Assembly (NCBI GenBank): GCA_001051155.2
Contig: JYIP02000001.1
Span: forward strand, 4,836,001-4,900,000
DNA from: Chrysoporthe austroafricana
Taxonomy: Eukaryota > Ascomycota > Sordariomycetes > Diaporthales > Cryphonectriaceae
DNA length: 64,000 bases
Direction of reading: 5' to 3'
Positions within the stretch are counted from its first letter, which is position 1; each line of letters opens with the position of its first letter. Below are positions 49,409 through 60,050 of the stretch, one piece after another. The position numbers were made by a program, and so were the translations under genes. The notes under the pieces are model-generated. The model saw only the letters and a program-made list of their open reading frames with translations, ran no database searches and had not been told where the DNA came from.

Positions 49409-52275
49409 ATGAAGTATCTCCAGTCGCTGCCGCTGCTTTCAGCGGTGGCAGCCCCAGTCAGCGCTGCGTTCTCGTCATGGACCAACGTCAACATCAACGG
49501 AGGAGGAGGCTTTATTGATGGCATCCTGTTCCACCCGAGCACCCAGGGCCTGGTCTATGCCCGCACCGATATTGGTGGGCTCTACCGTATGAACTCGGAT
49601 TATTCCTGGACAGCCCTAACAGATGGCATCATTATGGATGCTACTTGGTACGCATGCAGCCCGTGCGAGTCATGCAGAAATGTGCTGACAGGTACCAAAG
49701 GGACAGAGCGGGCGTCGATGCAATGGCAGTGGATCCCCAAGACGACACCAAGATCTATCTTGCTCTTGGGGAATATACCAACAGGTGAGCTTCATGTAAT
49801 ACACTTATAAAGTCTTACATCTGAAGATATTTTCTGACTAAATATGACAGCTGGGACCCAGATGATGGTGTTATTGCCAGAAGTTCTGACCAGGGTGACA
49901 CTTGGAGTTTCACTAACTTGACATTTAAAGTTGGTGGCAATATGCCTGGTCGAGGAAGTAAGCAGCATTTTGAAATTTATGAGCCTTTGTTACCGTGATA
50001 TACCACCACGTGATAACTCATTATCGCTATAACCCATTTACAAGGATTAAACTACGTTGGCTAACTTTTATCCCGTGAAGTGGGCGAGAGACTAGCAGTC
50101 GACCCAGCCAATTCGGACATCATTTACTTCGGTGCTCGCAGTGGCAACGGTTTGTGGAAGTCAACCGATGGAGGCGAGAGCTTCAGTAAGGTCTCGTCCT
50201 TCACGGCCGTCGGAAATTTCGCCCCAGACCCAAGCGATTCCACTGGCTACGAGAGCGATCTTCAGGGTCTGGCGTGGGTTACGTTTGACCCAACTTCTGG
50301 AACCACAAACGGAGCGACCTCGCGTATCTTTGTCGGATCTGCTAGTAACGGCAGCGTCGAAGCTGTCTGGGTCTCGACAGACGCCGGGTCGACCTGGAGC
50401 GCAGTGTCAGGCCAGCCCGGAACGTACTTCCCGCACAAGGGTAAGATCCAGCCAGATGAGGGGGCTCTGTATATCACATACTCAGACGGAACTGGACCGT
50501 ATGACGGCACCCTAGGTGCCGTCTGGCGTTATGACCTCAGCAATTCTACCTGGACCGACATCACTCCGGTATCAGGCTCGGACCTCTATTTCGGCTTCGG
50601 CGGCTTGGGTCTCGATATGCAGAACCCAGGAACTCTAGTAGTGGCGGCGCTGAACTGCTGGTGGCCGGAGGCTCTGTACTGGCGTTCCACGGACTCTGGC
50701 GCGACCTGGTCACCGATCTGGGAGTGGACAAGCTACCCAGACATGAACCGTTACTATAGCATCTCGACGCCAACTGCGCCGTGGATTTACAACAGCTTTA
50801 TTTCAGTCTCAGGCGCCGAACAACTCGGATGGATGATCGAGTCGCTGGAGATAGACCCCTTCGACAGTGACCACTGGATGTACGGAACAGGACTGACGAT
50901 GTACGGTGGCTACGATCTCACCAACTGGGACACAACTCATAACATCACTATCACTTCATTGGCGAACGGCATCAACGAGTTTGCAACGCAGTGGATAACG
51001 TCTGTGCCAGGTGGATCGGAGCTGCTGGTCGCCGTGGGAGATGACTGCGGATTCACGTTCGAAAGCTCATCAGACCTTGGAACCAGCCCGCAGACCACAT
51101 GGGAGGATCCCATCTGGGCCACATCGACTAGTGTCGGTAAGTATCATTCAACTTATTGGCGATGCTTTTCTCTGCAGCCGTTTAAGGATGGAAAAGATAT
51201 GTTAGGCTAACAGCCGGAATTTAATTCAGACTACGCCGGAAATGAGCCTGCAAACATCGTCCGTGTTGGCGACGCAACGGGTTCTCAGATGATTGCAATC
51301 AGCACTGACGGTGGTGCAAGCTGGAACATCGACTACGGCTCGAGCACGACAGATTATGGTGGCCAGGTCGCCTATTCTGCCAATGCAGACACAATTCTCT
51401 GGTCCAGCGCCACATCTGGAGTCATGCGATCCCAGTACCAGAGCACTTTCGCCTCCGTCAGCACCCTGTCCTCAGGAGCTGTGATTGCCAGTGACAAGCG
51501 GAACGGCACTGTCTTCTACGGTGGTGTCTCCGGCGGATTCTATGTGTCAACAGACACGGGCTCAACCTTCACAAAGGCCGGTGCGCTCGGGAGTGCGTCT
51601 ACAGTGGTCCAGATCGTTCCGCACCCGACCACGGCTGGAACTGTCTACGTCTCTACTAACCTTGGAATCTTCAAGTCGACCAACTACGGCTCCAGCTTCT
51701 CGCAGCTGTCGACGACTATCACAGCTACTCAGCAGATCTCCCTCGGCCTGCCTGCCTCTGGCTCGACATGGTATCTGTACGCGTTTGGTGATGGGCCAAA
51801 TGGGAACAAACTTTACGCCTCTGCCGATGACGGGTCAACATGGACAGATATCCAGGGAAGTCAGGGATTTGGTGCAATCGACGGCGCGAAGCTCGTTGGC
51901 AGCGGCAACACAGCTGGCCAGGTCTACGTTGGCTCGGGCGTGGGTCGTGGGGTCTATTACGCCTCGGGCTCATTGACTGGTGGTTCAACCACGACAAGCT
52001 CGACCTCGTCTGCCAAGTCATCAACCACAAGCTCATCTTCTACTAGCGTCAAGACTACGAGCACTACGAGCAATAGCATTACGAGTACCTCGGCCAAGAC
52101 GACGTCCACAACGTCCGTCGCCTCGACATCTACAACTACTTCTACTGCCCCGTCGAGCACTTGTACGGTTGCATTGTACGGACAGTGTGGTGGGACTGGA
52201 TTTACCGGCTGCGCAACATGCGCCAGTGGTTCGACTTGCACGTACGAGAATGACTACTACTCCCAGTGCGTCTAA
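49409..52275 (+). CDS. GH74 xyloglucanase with C-terminal CBM1
   Basis: Five exons: 49409-49647, 49692-49784, 49851-49957, 50081-51136 and 51230-52275, giving 846 residues. Splicing restores [22 protein letters not shown] and STSVDYAGNEP, all typical GH74 strings. A signal peptide ([19 protein letters not shown]) precedes [14 protein letters not shown], so it is secreted. The two aspartates expected for catalysis fall in [11 protein letters not shown] and SVDYAGNEP. Repeated STD(G/A)G..W beta-propeller motifs run throughout. A Ser/Thr linker leads to CBM1 ([16 protein letters not shown]...YSQCV), a cellulose-binding module. It should cut the xyloglucan backbone in plant cell walls. Intron 1 is only 44 bp, and intron 3 uses an AAG acceptor. 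Frame-open upstream ATG at 49343 lacks a signal peptide and is rejected. Confidence 0.93.
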
Positions 52276-52836
52276 ATGCCAAGTACGGGCATGAAGTGTT
52301 GATGGTCAATTTTCAGAGGTACATAGTGCTGGTAGATGATCGTCCTCAAGTCACTTTTGTACATATACTACAAGGTCTGACCCTACAATTCCTTGCCTTG
52401 TGCGTGTCATAGCCAGAGCTTCGTCCTTCGAAGACGAGGGTATACCTGGTGAGCAAAGCTTGGTTTGTCTGTCACTGGTTATCTGACCCTCACAGAGTCG
52501 CGTGGTTGTTGACAATTTGTGGCCGTGAATTCAAAGTAATTATTCTAATTAGATTTGTGATGGCCAGACAGCATCGTCTATGGACTTGCTGTTGGCCTGC
52601 ACAAATTTTTCCCACACGCAACTTAGCATAGCGATTGTGCCATAACCGATTGTCTGCATCTCGGCAGCTTCAGATGTAGTGGAATAATGGTGAGGAAAGA
52701 CTATGTCGCCTCGGGTCTTTTCAAGTAGGTTGTGCGGTCATTCTCGCTAAGCCTTCCAGAGACCAAGCCAACTTCCAGTGGATTAAGAATTAAAAATATT
52801 CATCCTAAAAGCCAGTGCCTGAGCCACGAACCGACA
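52276..52836. other. Convergent intergenic region
   Basis: About 560 bp of lower GC between the GH74 and cupin stop codons. Presumably both terminators. No gene is seen. Confidence 0.5.
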
Positions 52837-53574
52837 TCATGTTGCCTTGGACTTCCCACGCTGGTCTCGTGCTGAATTCCAACTGGAGAGCACCCTACCA
52901 GGGGTGAACTCTGATCGAACCGAGCGAATCCCGATCACGCGAGTTATCAGATACACGGTGAAGAGCACAAGGTGCGAGATAAAGCGGTCTACACCTCGAA
53001 GTAAGACATGACCTAGTGTACCGCTTGTGAAGGTGAAACCTCTTTTCGAGAACGCTTGAAGAACATTGACGAGAACCGGAATGTTGTCGAGGTCGCGGAA
53101 GATCGCAAACAGGCTCAGCGTCGCCCAGGCATCAACGAGCATACCGTGTATCCACGCTGACATGTAGGGCGGACAGGCAAAGCCCTGAGCCTTCAGGATC
53201 ACGCCGTTCAAGTTCCAGAAGAAGACCGCTTTCAACCCATCCTCCGGATCTGTCCTCTCCACCACCACGACCTCTTCGCCCTCGTAGGTGTCGGCTCGAC
53301 TCCACTCATGCCAGACGTTGCGGTCGACCTTCACTTCTGTCACCTCGTCTCCCGCGGAGACGGTGAGAACTTGGTCGCCAAGCACCACCCGCACGCTGCC
53401 TTTGACGACGCGCAGGTACTCGACGTGATCCTCGTGCCAGTGGAGCCCGCTGGTCCAGGTCGACGACACGGGCAACGTGATGGTCACATGATCCGGCTCG
53501 GACAGGTCGTACACCACTGCGTTCGGGAGACCCCTTTGTATGATGGGGTTGTCGACGGAGAAGCTGCTTTCCAT
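52837..53574 (-). CDS. Cupin-domain protein
   Basis: A single-exon 245-residue protein. ATG at 53574 (MESSFSVDNPIIQRGL) is the first Met of the frame. The cupin core is LHWHEDHVEYLRVVKGSVRV near residues 44-63. Its HxH...E pattern would supply three of the usual metal ligands, with a final His in NVWHEWSRAD. Two hydrophobic stretches follow (WATLSLFAIF and FISHLVLFTVYLITRV), so the C-terminus may be membrane-associated. Small fungal cupins of this shape are often found near secondary-metabolite or oxidoreductase genes, but no such cluster is present here. Reaction unknown. Confidence 0.82.
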   Translation of the reverse strand: MESSFSVDNPIIQRGLPNAVVYDLSEPDHVTITLPVSSTWTSGLHWHEDHVEYLRVVKGSVRVVLGDQVLTVSAGDEVTEVKVDRNVWHEWSRADTYEGEEVVVVERTDPEDGLKAVFFWNLNGVILKAQGFACPPYMSAWIHGMLVDAWATLSLFAIFRDLDNIPVLVNVLQAFSKRGFTFTSGTLGHVLLRGVDRFISHLVLFTVYLITRVIGIRSVRSEFTPGRVLSSWNSARDQRGKSKAT

Positions 53575-56251
53575 AGCCAGGGTGGGTGGAAATAACAAAC
53601 AAGAGATATTGCAGGAGAAGTCTGTGGCGGTTGTCTAGGCAAAAGTCGACTGAACCTGAGTCCTGAAGGAAGTCTCTCGTATCAACATTAATAGTACGGG
53701 ACGTTGACGCCCGCGGTGGGAGTCACAGGCTCGTAGTTGCTGTCAGCCGCGCACGGTCCACGTGTCCAGAACTTGGCCTATCATATACTCTTTTCGGCAT
53801 CGCCTCTGGCCTAATTGGGTGTTGATGGGGTTAATAAGCAGAGCGACCCCGCCCAAGAGTCACACCAAACCTTCTGCTAGTGCACCTGATCAATTTTGGA
53901 CTGCCCTATCGTGCCTACCTAATTTTCCCTATAATCACGAATCTGCTCTGAACGGGTGATGCTGATGATTGAGCAAGTGATGCCACCATCGTAAGATTCT
54001 GTTCCGCGCTGCCATTATCTCAGGCTTACAATAGGCCGAGTCAACAGGGGCGACTTCTAAGCCTTGATTTCTTTGTTAGAATATTGTGAAGTGACCACAG
54101 AGAAGCAGAGGCCTCTTTCAGAAACACATAGATTTGTTGTTAAGCGTTAGGCAAAGTCACCCGGGTTATAAGCTTACTAAACGCGAGGTCCATCACAACC
54201 GACACCTAGAGGTACCCTTTTAGCACACAAAGTAGCTCAGTCCACTAGGTGACTGCATGCCAGACATGATTGGCCATTGTCCAAGCATTTCAGGTGTGTC
54301 ACACATAATATCGATGTAACTTCACCCATACGTTTCTGAGGTGGGTCCGAAGCATTGCCTCGCTAGGGCTCACTTGTCTATATGAAATGTCATGGAGATC
54401 ACAGCTCTCATTCTGGATCGGGATTCTTGTTATACCATCCAAACTTCATACAGAGAGTATAAGCCTGAAAATGTAATTATCCACGTATACGGCGGAGCAT
54501 ACATTCTCAGGAAGCGAGCCGCCCACGATGCTTATTACCCGTCCGTTTCAGACGGAGTGCCTAAAGTCTAGACGAAGCTAACAGCGAATCACAATATCTA
54601 AAATACTCGGAATATTGCAACAAATAAACCGTTTTATTCAGTATCGAGTTCTGCCAGTCGAAAGGCAAGGGCAGTATCATCCGATCGTATTATGCTCGGC
54701 TTTTTCTTTGCATGTCCCTGTCAACTGGAAATCACGTTAATTGGCCAAGCAATCCCCGTTTTAATGTCCGCGGTAATTACTACATAGATTCAGTATCAGA
54801 GTTAGGAAACGTGATTGACGCTATTTGGGTTGCCCCCTCCCCAAGACTGCAAGAGGTGACCACGCACACACGAGCCCCGGCATGGTTTTGCAGGAAAGAT
54901 GCCGAGTAAATACTATCCTATAACCGGCTAGGCATCCATCGTCTTCGATAGAATTTCCATGAGATCATTCCAAGCATTGCATGATGCAGCCTATGCACCA
55001 CGGAAAATTCTCCGACCTACTCGTACGTTCATAGTGTATCATCACGTCGGAAACGCGGTGGCTGCCGCGTCCAGGGGAACGAGATTAGCCAGAAACTGCA
55101 ATGTCGCCGGAACGCACGGCTACGAAAGAAAACCGGAGGGAGACGAATGGAGGCTGCGCGAGGAAGAGACCACTGGCCTATACTGCTAAGAGACTGAGTA
55201 GGAGTAGGAATCTTTTGATTTTAGACTTTCCTATGTCTCTTGATAATCTCTTTGTCCGGTTCCTATCTGCATGTGAAGACCTTAGTGTTGCGCTGCTAAT
55301 TGCGCAACCGAGTCAAGGAGTCAGCGACATCGGCGAGATGCGCAGGTGGTAACTTGCAGTCCGCCGTAAACATCCGGCCGAGAACTTGTAATTATGGGTT
55401 GTGGCGCTGTCGTGGAATACCACCAAGAGTGTGGCATTTGTCGTCATTTGCACGGGCTTCTAAACGAGGAGGCTGATCGCTAGTCTGGTTTCGGCGAACT
55501 GAGACCGCACTGAAGACTGCCCCAAACCTAAACCCCCGGCGCACGGCTTCGTCCCAACGTCCCACCATTGCCACGGATTGCCACGGCAGGATTCTCCAGC
55601 GTCGTTCAGCTTTTAGCAGTCAGGAATGTGCTGCCCGTGGGCCTGCCTTGCCATTGAATCTGCAGGTGATGCATGTGCATGCATGAGTAAAGTCCAGAAG
55701 GAGTAAAGGCTAGATTCATGCTGACGGCAGAGCCCATCAAACAGGCCCAGGCCGATCTATCATGTGGGCGCAGCACGAGGCAGCCGGTGTACATATTCTG
55801 AAGCATCACATATTTTGTCCAGATCTTACTATACCCCAGGAGGCTAAGCGGATTATGCCGGCCCCATGCGTTCGAACTGCGTAGAGATTTCCCGGTTTTA
55901 GACTGCCACAGTGGCACGGCCCCACCCCCTCCGGAGGATACTCGTCTAATGATACTATCTACTATGCCGTTGACATCGGCTCTCCTCCAGGTTGCATCCC
56001 AGTCCTTGGCTCTACATCGCGTTTGACTCTACGCCCAAGATGTAATAGAAAGCAGTGCCCGCCCTCTCGTACGATATCGTGCTGGAGCTGCGGGAACCAA
56101 CTTAGCTGCTGGCTGTGAAATATTCCGCATTCTCTCCCTCCTCTGCTGCCTTCCAGCCCGGGTGACGCGCGTCTTGTACTTTCCAGTTCGAAGCTTGGAT
56201 GACACGCCGATCCTCCTCCCTGCGCCTCTGGTCATATGATATCGACCCATC
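53575..56251. other. 2.7-kb AT-rich gene-free region
   Basis: Lower GC than average, with only short frames lacking motifs. I looked for transposon or gene relics and did not find any I could name. The right end should contain the aquaporin promoter. Confidence 0.5.
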
Positions 56252-57391
56252 ATGCCGATTCCCATGACCTACAAGAGGAGGCTCGCCGCCGAGCAGGACG
56301 AGTCTCCGCTGGTCTATAGGGAAGCAGCAATGATGGAGCCCGTGGAGCCGGTACCCTATGGGCCAATGAACCGAGTCTTTGGGAGGATGAACCCGACTGT
56401 CCGTGGACACATGGTTGCCATGATCGCCGAGTTCGTCGGAACTCTGATGTTCCTCTTCTTCTCGTATGCAGCCGCCCAGATCGGGAACGAGAAGGCCGAC
56501 ACCCTACGCCCAGCGCTCGAGGAGCCCGGACTCAGTCTCCTCCAGATCATCTACATCAGTACCGTGTTCGGAGTCAGCCTGGGGGTGAACGTCTGGATAT
56601 TCTTCCGCGTCAGCGGTGGCATGTTCAACCCTGCGGTAAGAGCCCCGACGGACGCATTGGATGCTATGGGTCTTGGAACTGACGAGGACGTAGGTATCCC
56701 TGGCACTTTGGATCGCAGGCGCCTTCGACTGGATACGGCTGCTATGTATAGTACCGATGCAATTCGCCGGAGCCATCGCTGCCGCCGGCCTGGTGTCTGT
56801 GATACTACCAGGAGCCCTTCAGGCCGAGAACGCCCTCGCTTCAGGGGCCACATTAATACAGGGTCTGTTTCTTGAGACCATCCTGACGGCTCAGCTGGTG
56901 ATGACCATCATCATGCTGGCCGTCGAAAAGAGCCGGACGTCGTTCATGGCACCGCTTGCCATCGGACTGGCCCTCTTCATCGCGCACCTCGTCGGTAAGA
57001 TCTGCGATGCTCCCCGTGGCAGTGTGGGCATGTCGCTCACCCATCACCAACAGGTATCAACTTCACCGGAACGTCTGTCAACCCGGCCAGGACTCTCGGC
57101 CCGGCCGTTATCAACGGCAATTTCGTGGGTTATATCTGGATCTTCTTTGTCGGGCCGGGCCTCGGAGCGATCCTCGCCGCTGGCCTGTACCACCTGCTCA
57201 AGGCCATGGGATACGAGACGGCGAACCCGGGCCAGGATGACGACGGGCTGGACACGTATCGCGTCGTCTACGCGCCCATGCGGCCTATGCGGACGCGAGG
57301 AAACAGCGAGGGCGCCTATTACAACGCGTATTTCCAAGACCTCACGTCGCCGCCGCCATCGGGCAAGATACCGAGAAAGGTTACCTACTGA
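56252..57391 (+). CDS. Aquaporin (MIP family water/solute channel)
   Basis: Three exons, 56252-56635, 56694-56994 and 57054-57391, give 340 residues. Intron 1 (58 bp) falls exactly after the first NPA (MFNPA|VSLALWIAGAFDW). Intron 2 (59 bp) restores HLVGINFTGTSVNPARTLGP, the second NPA motif. Six hydrophobic segments fit the MIP fold, starting MIAEFVGTLMFLFFSYAAA. The N-terminal 60 residues are a cytoplasmic extension. Two intact NPA boxes and the Arg after the second argue for an orthodox aquaporin rather than an aquaglyceroporin, but the selectivity filter cannot be fully judged by eye. It acts in the plasma or an internal membrane. Confidence 0.92.
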
Positions 57392-57924
57392 CGGCGTATG
57401 CGTACACGGCCGCATACGTGGGATACTGGACACAAACGGCAGATGGGAACGACTAATTGCTCAATAGATGAGCCTCGTATATTTGTAATATATCTAATGA
57501 CAGCTATGAAGCCTAACGTACCCTGTACTATTATAATGACAGTCTTATGATCAATATTTGTGTTCGTTATACCTTGCTGCGTCAAAACAGTTCTTGGAGT
57601 CGGGATCAAAGCTACCTAGGTACCTAAAGACGACTTCGGGGCCGAGAAGTGACGGAGAATGTGATGACTAGTATTTGCATACATCGGCCTGGCTGCGAAC
57701 AATGCCGGGCGATCTTTTCTTAGGAAACTACCCTGGTTCATATGATCTTCGTCCCGTCATGTGTTGACCCTCAAATTTCCACCTTCGGTTCAATTATTGC
57801 TCCACGGGCCTGAGATAGAGAGCGTCGTTGCTAGTTGAGCTGCCTCACCTCGTCTAGCCTTCCTCTGGTCGGTGGTGTAAGGATGCGCAGCCGGCCGTGG
57901 CGAGGTGCCTGTTGCCCGGGAGCT
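57392..57924. other. Convergent intergenic region
   Basis: About 530 bp between aquaporin and MAPEG stops, AT-rich near 57480-57560. Nothing else is recognised. Confidence 0.5.
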
Positions 57925-58529
57925 TCACATCCCCCAATACCCCCTCACCAGCCAGGCACCATATCCCGCCAGGGCGCCCAGCACGCCAAAGGTGCCAAAG
58001 TAGCCGACGGGCCTCCCGAAAGCCACGGAGCCGGGCCGGGTGAGGCCGAACTCGGCGTGCAGGACGCGGAGCACGAGGAGGGCGCCGAGGGCGCCGGCGA
58101 GGGCGCGGCGGTCGGCGCCGTTCAGCTCGGCGGTGCCGGCGAGGATGAAGGCGAGGGGCACGTTCTCGGCGAAGTTGGCGTGCGCGCGCGCGGCGACCTG
58201 GAGGTCGTTGTACCGGGCCGGCTGGCGGGCGACGGCGGCCTTGCCGCTGGGGGAGGAGTCGCTATCCTTCTTGGACGAGTCGTCGCCGATCCAGTGCTCG
58301 TCGCGGACGCGCAGCCGCACGCAGCGGGCGGACAGCCACAGGAAGTAGACGGTGAAGGGCAGGGCAAAGCCGCCCGTGACGGCTGGGCGCCGGGGCGAAC
58401 GCGGCGGTTGGTCAGCCGAGGGAGGTCTCTCTCACCTGGGGAAGGGGGAGGAGGGCAGACGCGAGAAGACGACTTACGCAGGAGCCTGGCGGGCGTGAGG
58501 CCGACAGAGGAGCCGTAGGAGGAGGTCAT
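57925..58529 (-). CDS. MAPEG family membrane protein
   Basis: Exons 58529-58478 and 58382-57925 (minus) give 169 residues. The 95-bp intron (donor GTAAGT, branch GGCTGAC, acceptor CCCAG) joins TPARLL to PVTGGFALPFTVYFLWLS. The family signature RAHANFAENVPLAFIL sits at about residues 82-97, and four hydrophobic segments are visible. MAPEG proteins include glutathione transferases and leukotriene C4 synthase relatives. Fungal members of this short type are mostly uncharacterised, with glutathione-dependent detoxification the usual guess. High third-position GC. Confidence 0.88.
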
Positions 58530-59130
58530 TTTCGCTGGATGTCTTGTTTCGCAGACAGCCTCGGGAGAGGAGGTTGTGTCGCCAAGAACTACTAGCCTCC
58601 TAAGTGTGCAGAGGCTCTAGATATCAGTCGAGGCATCTCACGTGCATCTCCAACGGAGCTGACATCATCGATCACCAGGCCTATAGATGCTACTAGGAGT
58701 AGCACAAAGCTTAATTGCCTCCTCCTAGGCCTACGGACGCAGCAGGAATATATGTAGGGCCCCGCCCTCGCGGGGTCTAAATGGTGAGTGGAAGGCTGGC
58801 TCGGCAGCCCGGATGTACTGCTCGCTCGACAATCCTACGTCCGTACTCTGTTGCGCGGCTCAGCTTCGGGACGAGAGCAGCAGACGGCGCTGCATTGGTC
58901 TCGCCCTGCGATGCTGCGTGCGAGTCCCACACGCCTCGAAAGGCCGCCTGGCCACATACTTAGCAATGGTTCGTGGTATGACGGTGGCCTTGTTGGGCGC
59001 CATCCGTCTCTGACGAGCTGAGGGCGATCCCCGGTTTGCGGTTTGTGATGAGTGCGAGATGGGTGCAGGTGGGTCTTGCTGAGGCCCGCTGGGAGTGCAT
59101 TTATAAGGTGTCAGAGTTCCGCTTCGTCAT
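58530..59130. other. Intergenic region upstream of tRNA
   Basis: Upstream of the MAPEG start (minus) and of the tRNA gene (plus). Short overlapping frames only; no gene is supported. Confidence 0.5.
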
Positions 59131-59148
59131 GGCAAGATGGCCGAGCGG

Positions 59149-59206
59149 GTACGTTGACACGACTCATTCCACCAACCGACATTTGACACTAACATCCTCC
59201 CCACAG
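59149..59206 (+). other. 58-bp GT-AG intron-like insert in the tRNA D-loop
   Basis: The insert lies directly after G18-G19 of the D-loop. It begins GTACGT, contains CACTAAC 19 bp before its end and finishes CCCCACAG: a textbook fungal spliceosomal intron, inside a Pol III gene and away from the only position (37/38) where nuclear tRNA introns normally lie. Exact removal restores the canonical D-arm. Confidence 0.75.
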
Positions 59207-59226
59207 TCTAAGGCGCCAGACTCAAG

Positions 59227-59260
59227 ATGATCGAATCTTGTCCACCCAAAGTGGGCTGCA
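59227..59260 (+). other. Canonical tRNA-Leu intron after position 37
   Basis: 34 bp placed one base 3' of the anticodon. It contains TCTTG, able to pair with CAAGA of the anticodon loop, the usual pre-tRNA-Leu(CAA) arrangement for the tRNA splicing endonuclease. Confidence 0.85.
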
Positions 59261-59304
59261 TTCTGGTATCGAAAGATGCGTGGGTTCAAATCCCACTCTT
59301 GTCA

Positions 59305-59574
59305 TTTTGCATTTTATTTTGCCGTTATCCTTTTTGCTCTGTTGTCTCGATGCTTATTTTGTTGTCCAGTGCATCTTGCTCTGGTTCCTGCGCTTGCGGT
59401 CTTCATTTGGGCGGGGGACACGAGCGCTGTAGCCCGGATACCCGGTTACTAAGCTTTGCAGGTTTAGATACGAGTAATCGTCTGTACTGCTTCTATTATT
59501 ACCGGTAAGCCCTAAGTACTTCCCACTCTTGTCATTTTGCTTTTTTTTTTTTTTTTTTTGCCGGCTTTCTTTTN

Positions 59575-59610
<36 letters not shown>

Positions 59611-60050
59611 CGGCTTTCTTTTATTTTGTTGCCTCTTTGCTTATTTTGCTTTCCAGTGCATCTCTGCAGGTTTGAAGCGCTACAATTGTTATGGCCCTGG
59701 GTACCTGATGAGTAAGCTGGCCGCGACCCAGCAGGACGTCTAAACAAGCTGTGGCCCAAGCGTTGCGCCAGACGAACCACTGGGCGCCAGTTCTAAACCC
59801 TAACCTCCCGCAGGAACCGCGGGGGGGGGGGGGCTCGGCGGGCACTCTGGGCTCCTCCCCCTCCCTCTAGTCCCGGAGTTGCATTTTTTGATTTATTCAC
59901 ACTTTGTGTGGTGTCCCACGGGCCATTTGCCTTCACTCTTCCCGCTCGCCCTCGAAATGTGTGGTCCAAGTGTCATGTTGTACGAGAAACGCTTTCTGAT
60001 TCTCTGCTACTTGATCTCTCTGCTTTTCAGTAGAACCACCACCGCTGTTC
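59305..60050. other. tRNA downstream flank, duplicated copy and homopolymer tracts
   Basis: Contains the tRNA terminator T-runs, a second copy of the tRNA 3' end (59521-59540) with part of its flank, long T tracts interrupted by one undetermined base (N at 59574), and a G-run at about 59820-59834. No protein gene is seen. Confidence 0.6.
59521..59672 (+). repeat. Diverged duplicate of the tRNA 3' end and flank
   Basis: TCCCACTCTTGTCATTTTGC at 59521-59540 is identical to 59291-59310, which covers the last 14 nt of the tRNA. Downstream, TTATTTTGCTTTCCAGTGCATC (near 59641) matches TTATTTTGTTGTCCAGTGCATC (near 59357). Between them lie two T-tracts, each followed by GCCGGCTTTCTTTT. It is a partial duplication, not a second functional tRNA. 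Confidence 0.8.

Larger units (their letters stand above)
59131..59304 (+). tRNA. tRNA-Leu(CAA) with two intervening sequences
   Basis: Removing 59149-59206 and 59227-59260 gives a complete tRNA. The acceptor stem is GGCAAGA/TCTTGTC with one G-U pair. The D-arm is GCCGAGCGGTCTAAGGC. The anticodon stem CCAGA/TCTGG carries loop CTCAAGT with anticodon CAA at 59223-59225. A variable arm ATCGAAAGAT, a T-arm GTGGG/CCCAC with TTCAAAT loop, and discriminator A follow. The A box (TGGCCGAGCGG) lies before the D-loop insert and the B box (GGTTCAAATCC) is intact, so Pol III transcription is expected. T-runs follow the 3' end. The D-loop text is identical to that of yeast tRNA-Leu(CAA) once the insert is removed. 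Confidence 0.93.

Noticed and set aside
53575..53598. N-terminal extension of the cupin protein
   Set aside because: The extension begins at a TTG, not ATG; the first ATG is at 53574.
59792..59806. Telomere-like AAACCCTAACC
   Set aside because: Barely more than one and a half TTAGGG units; too short to call an interstitial telomere.
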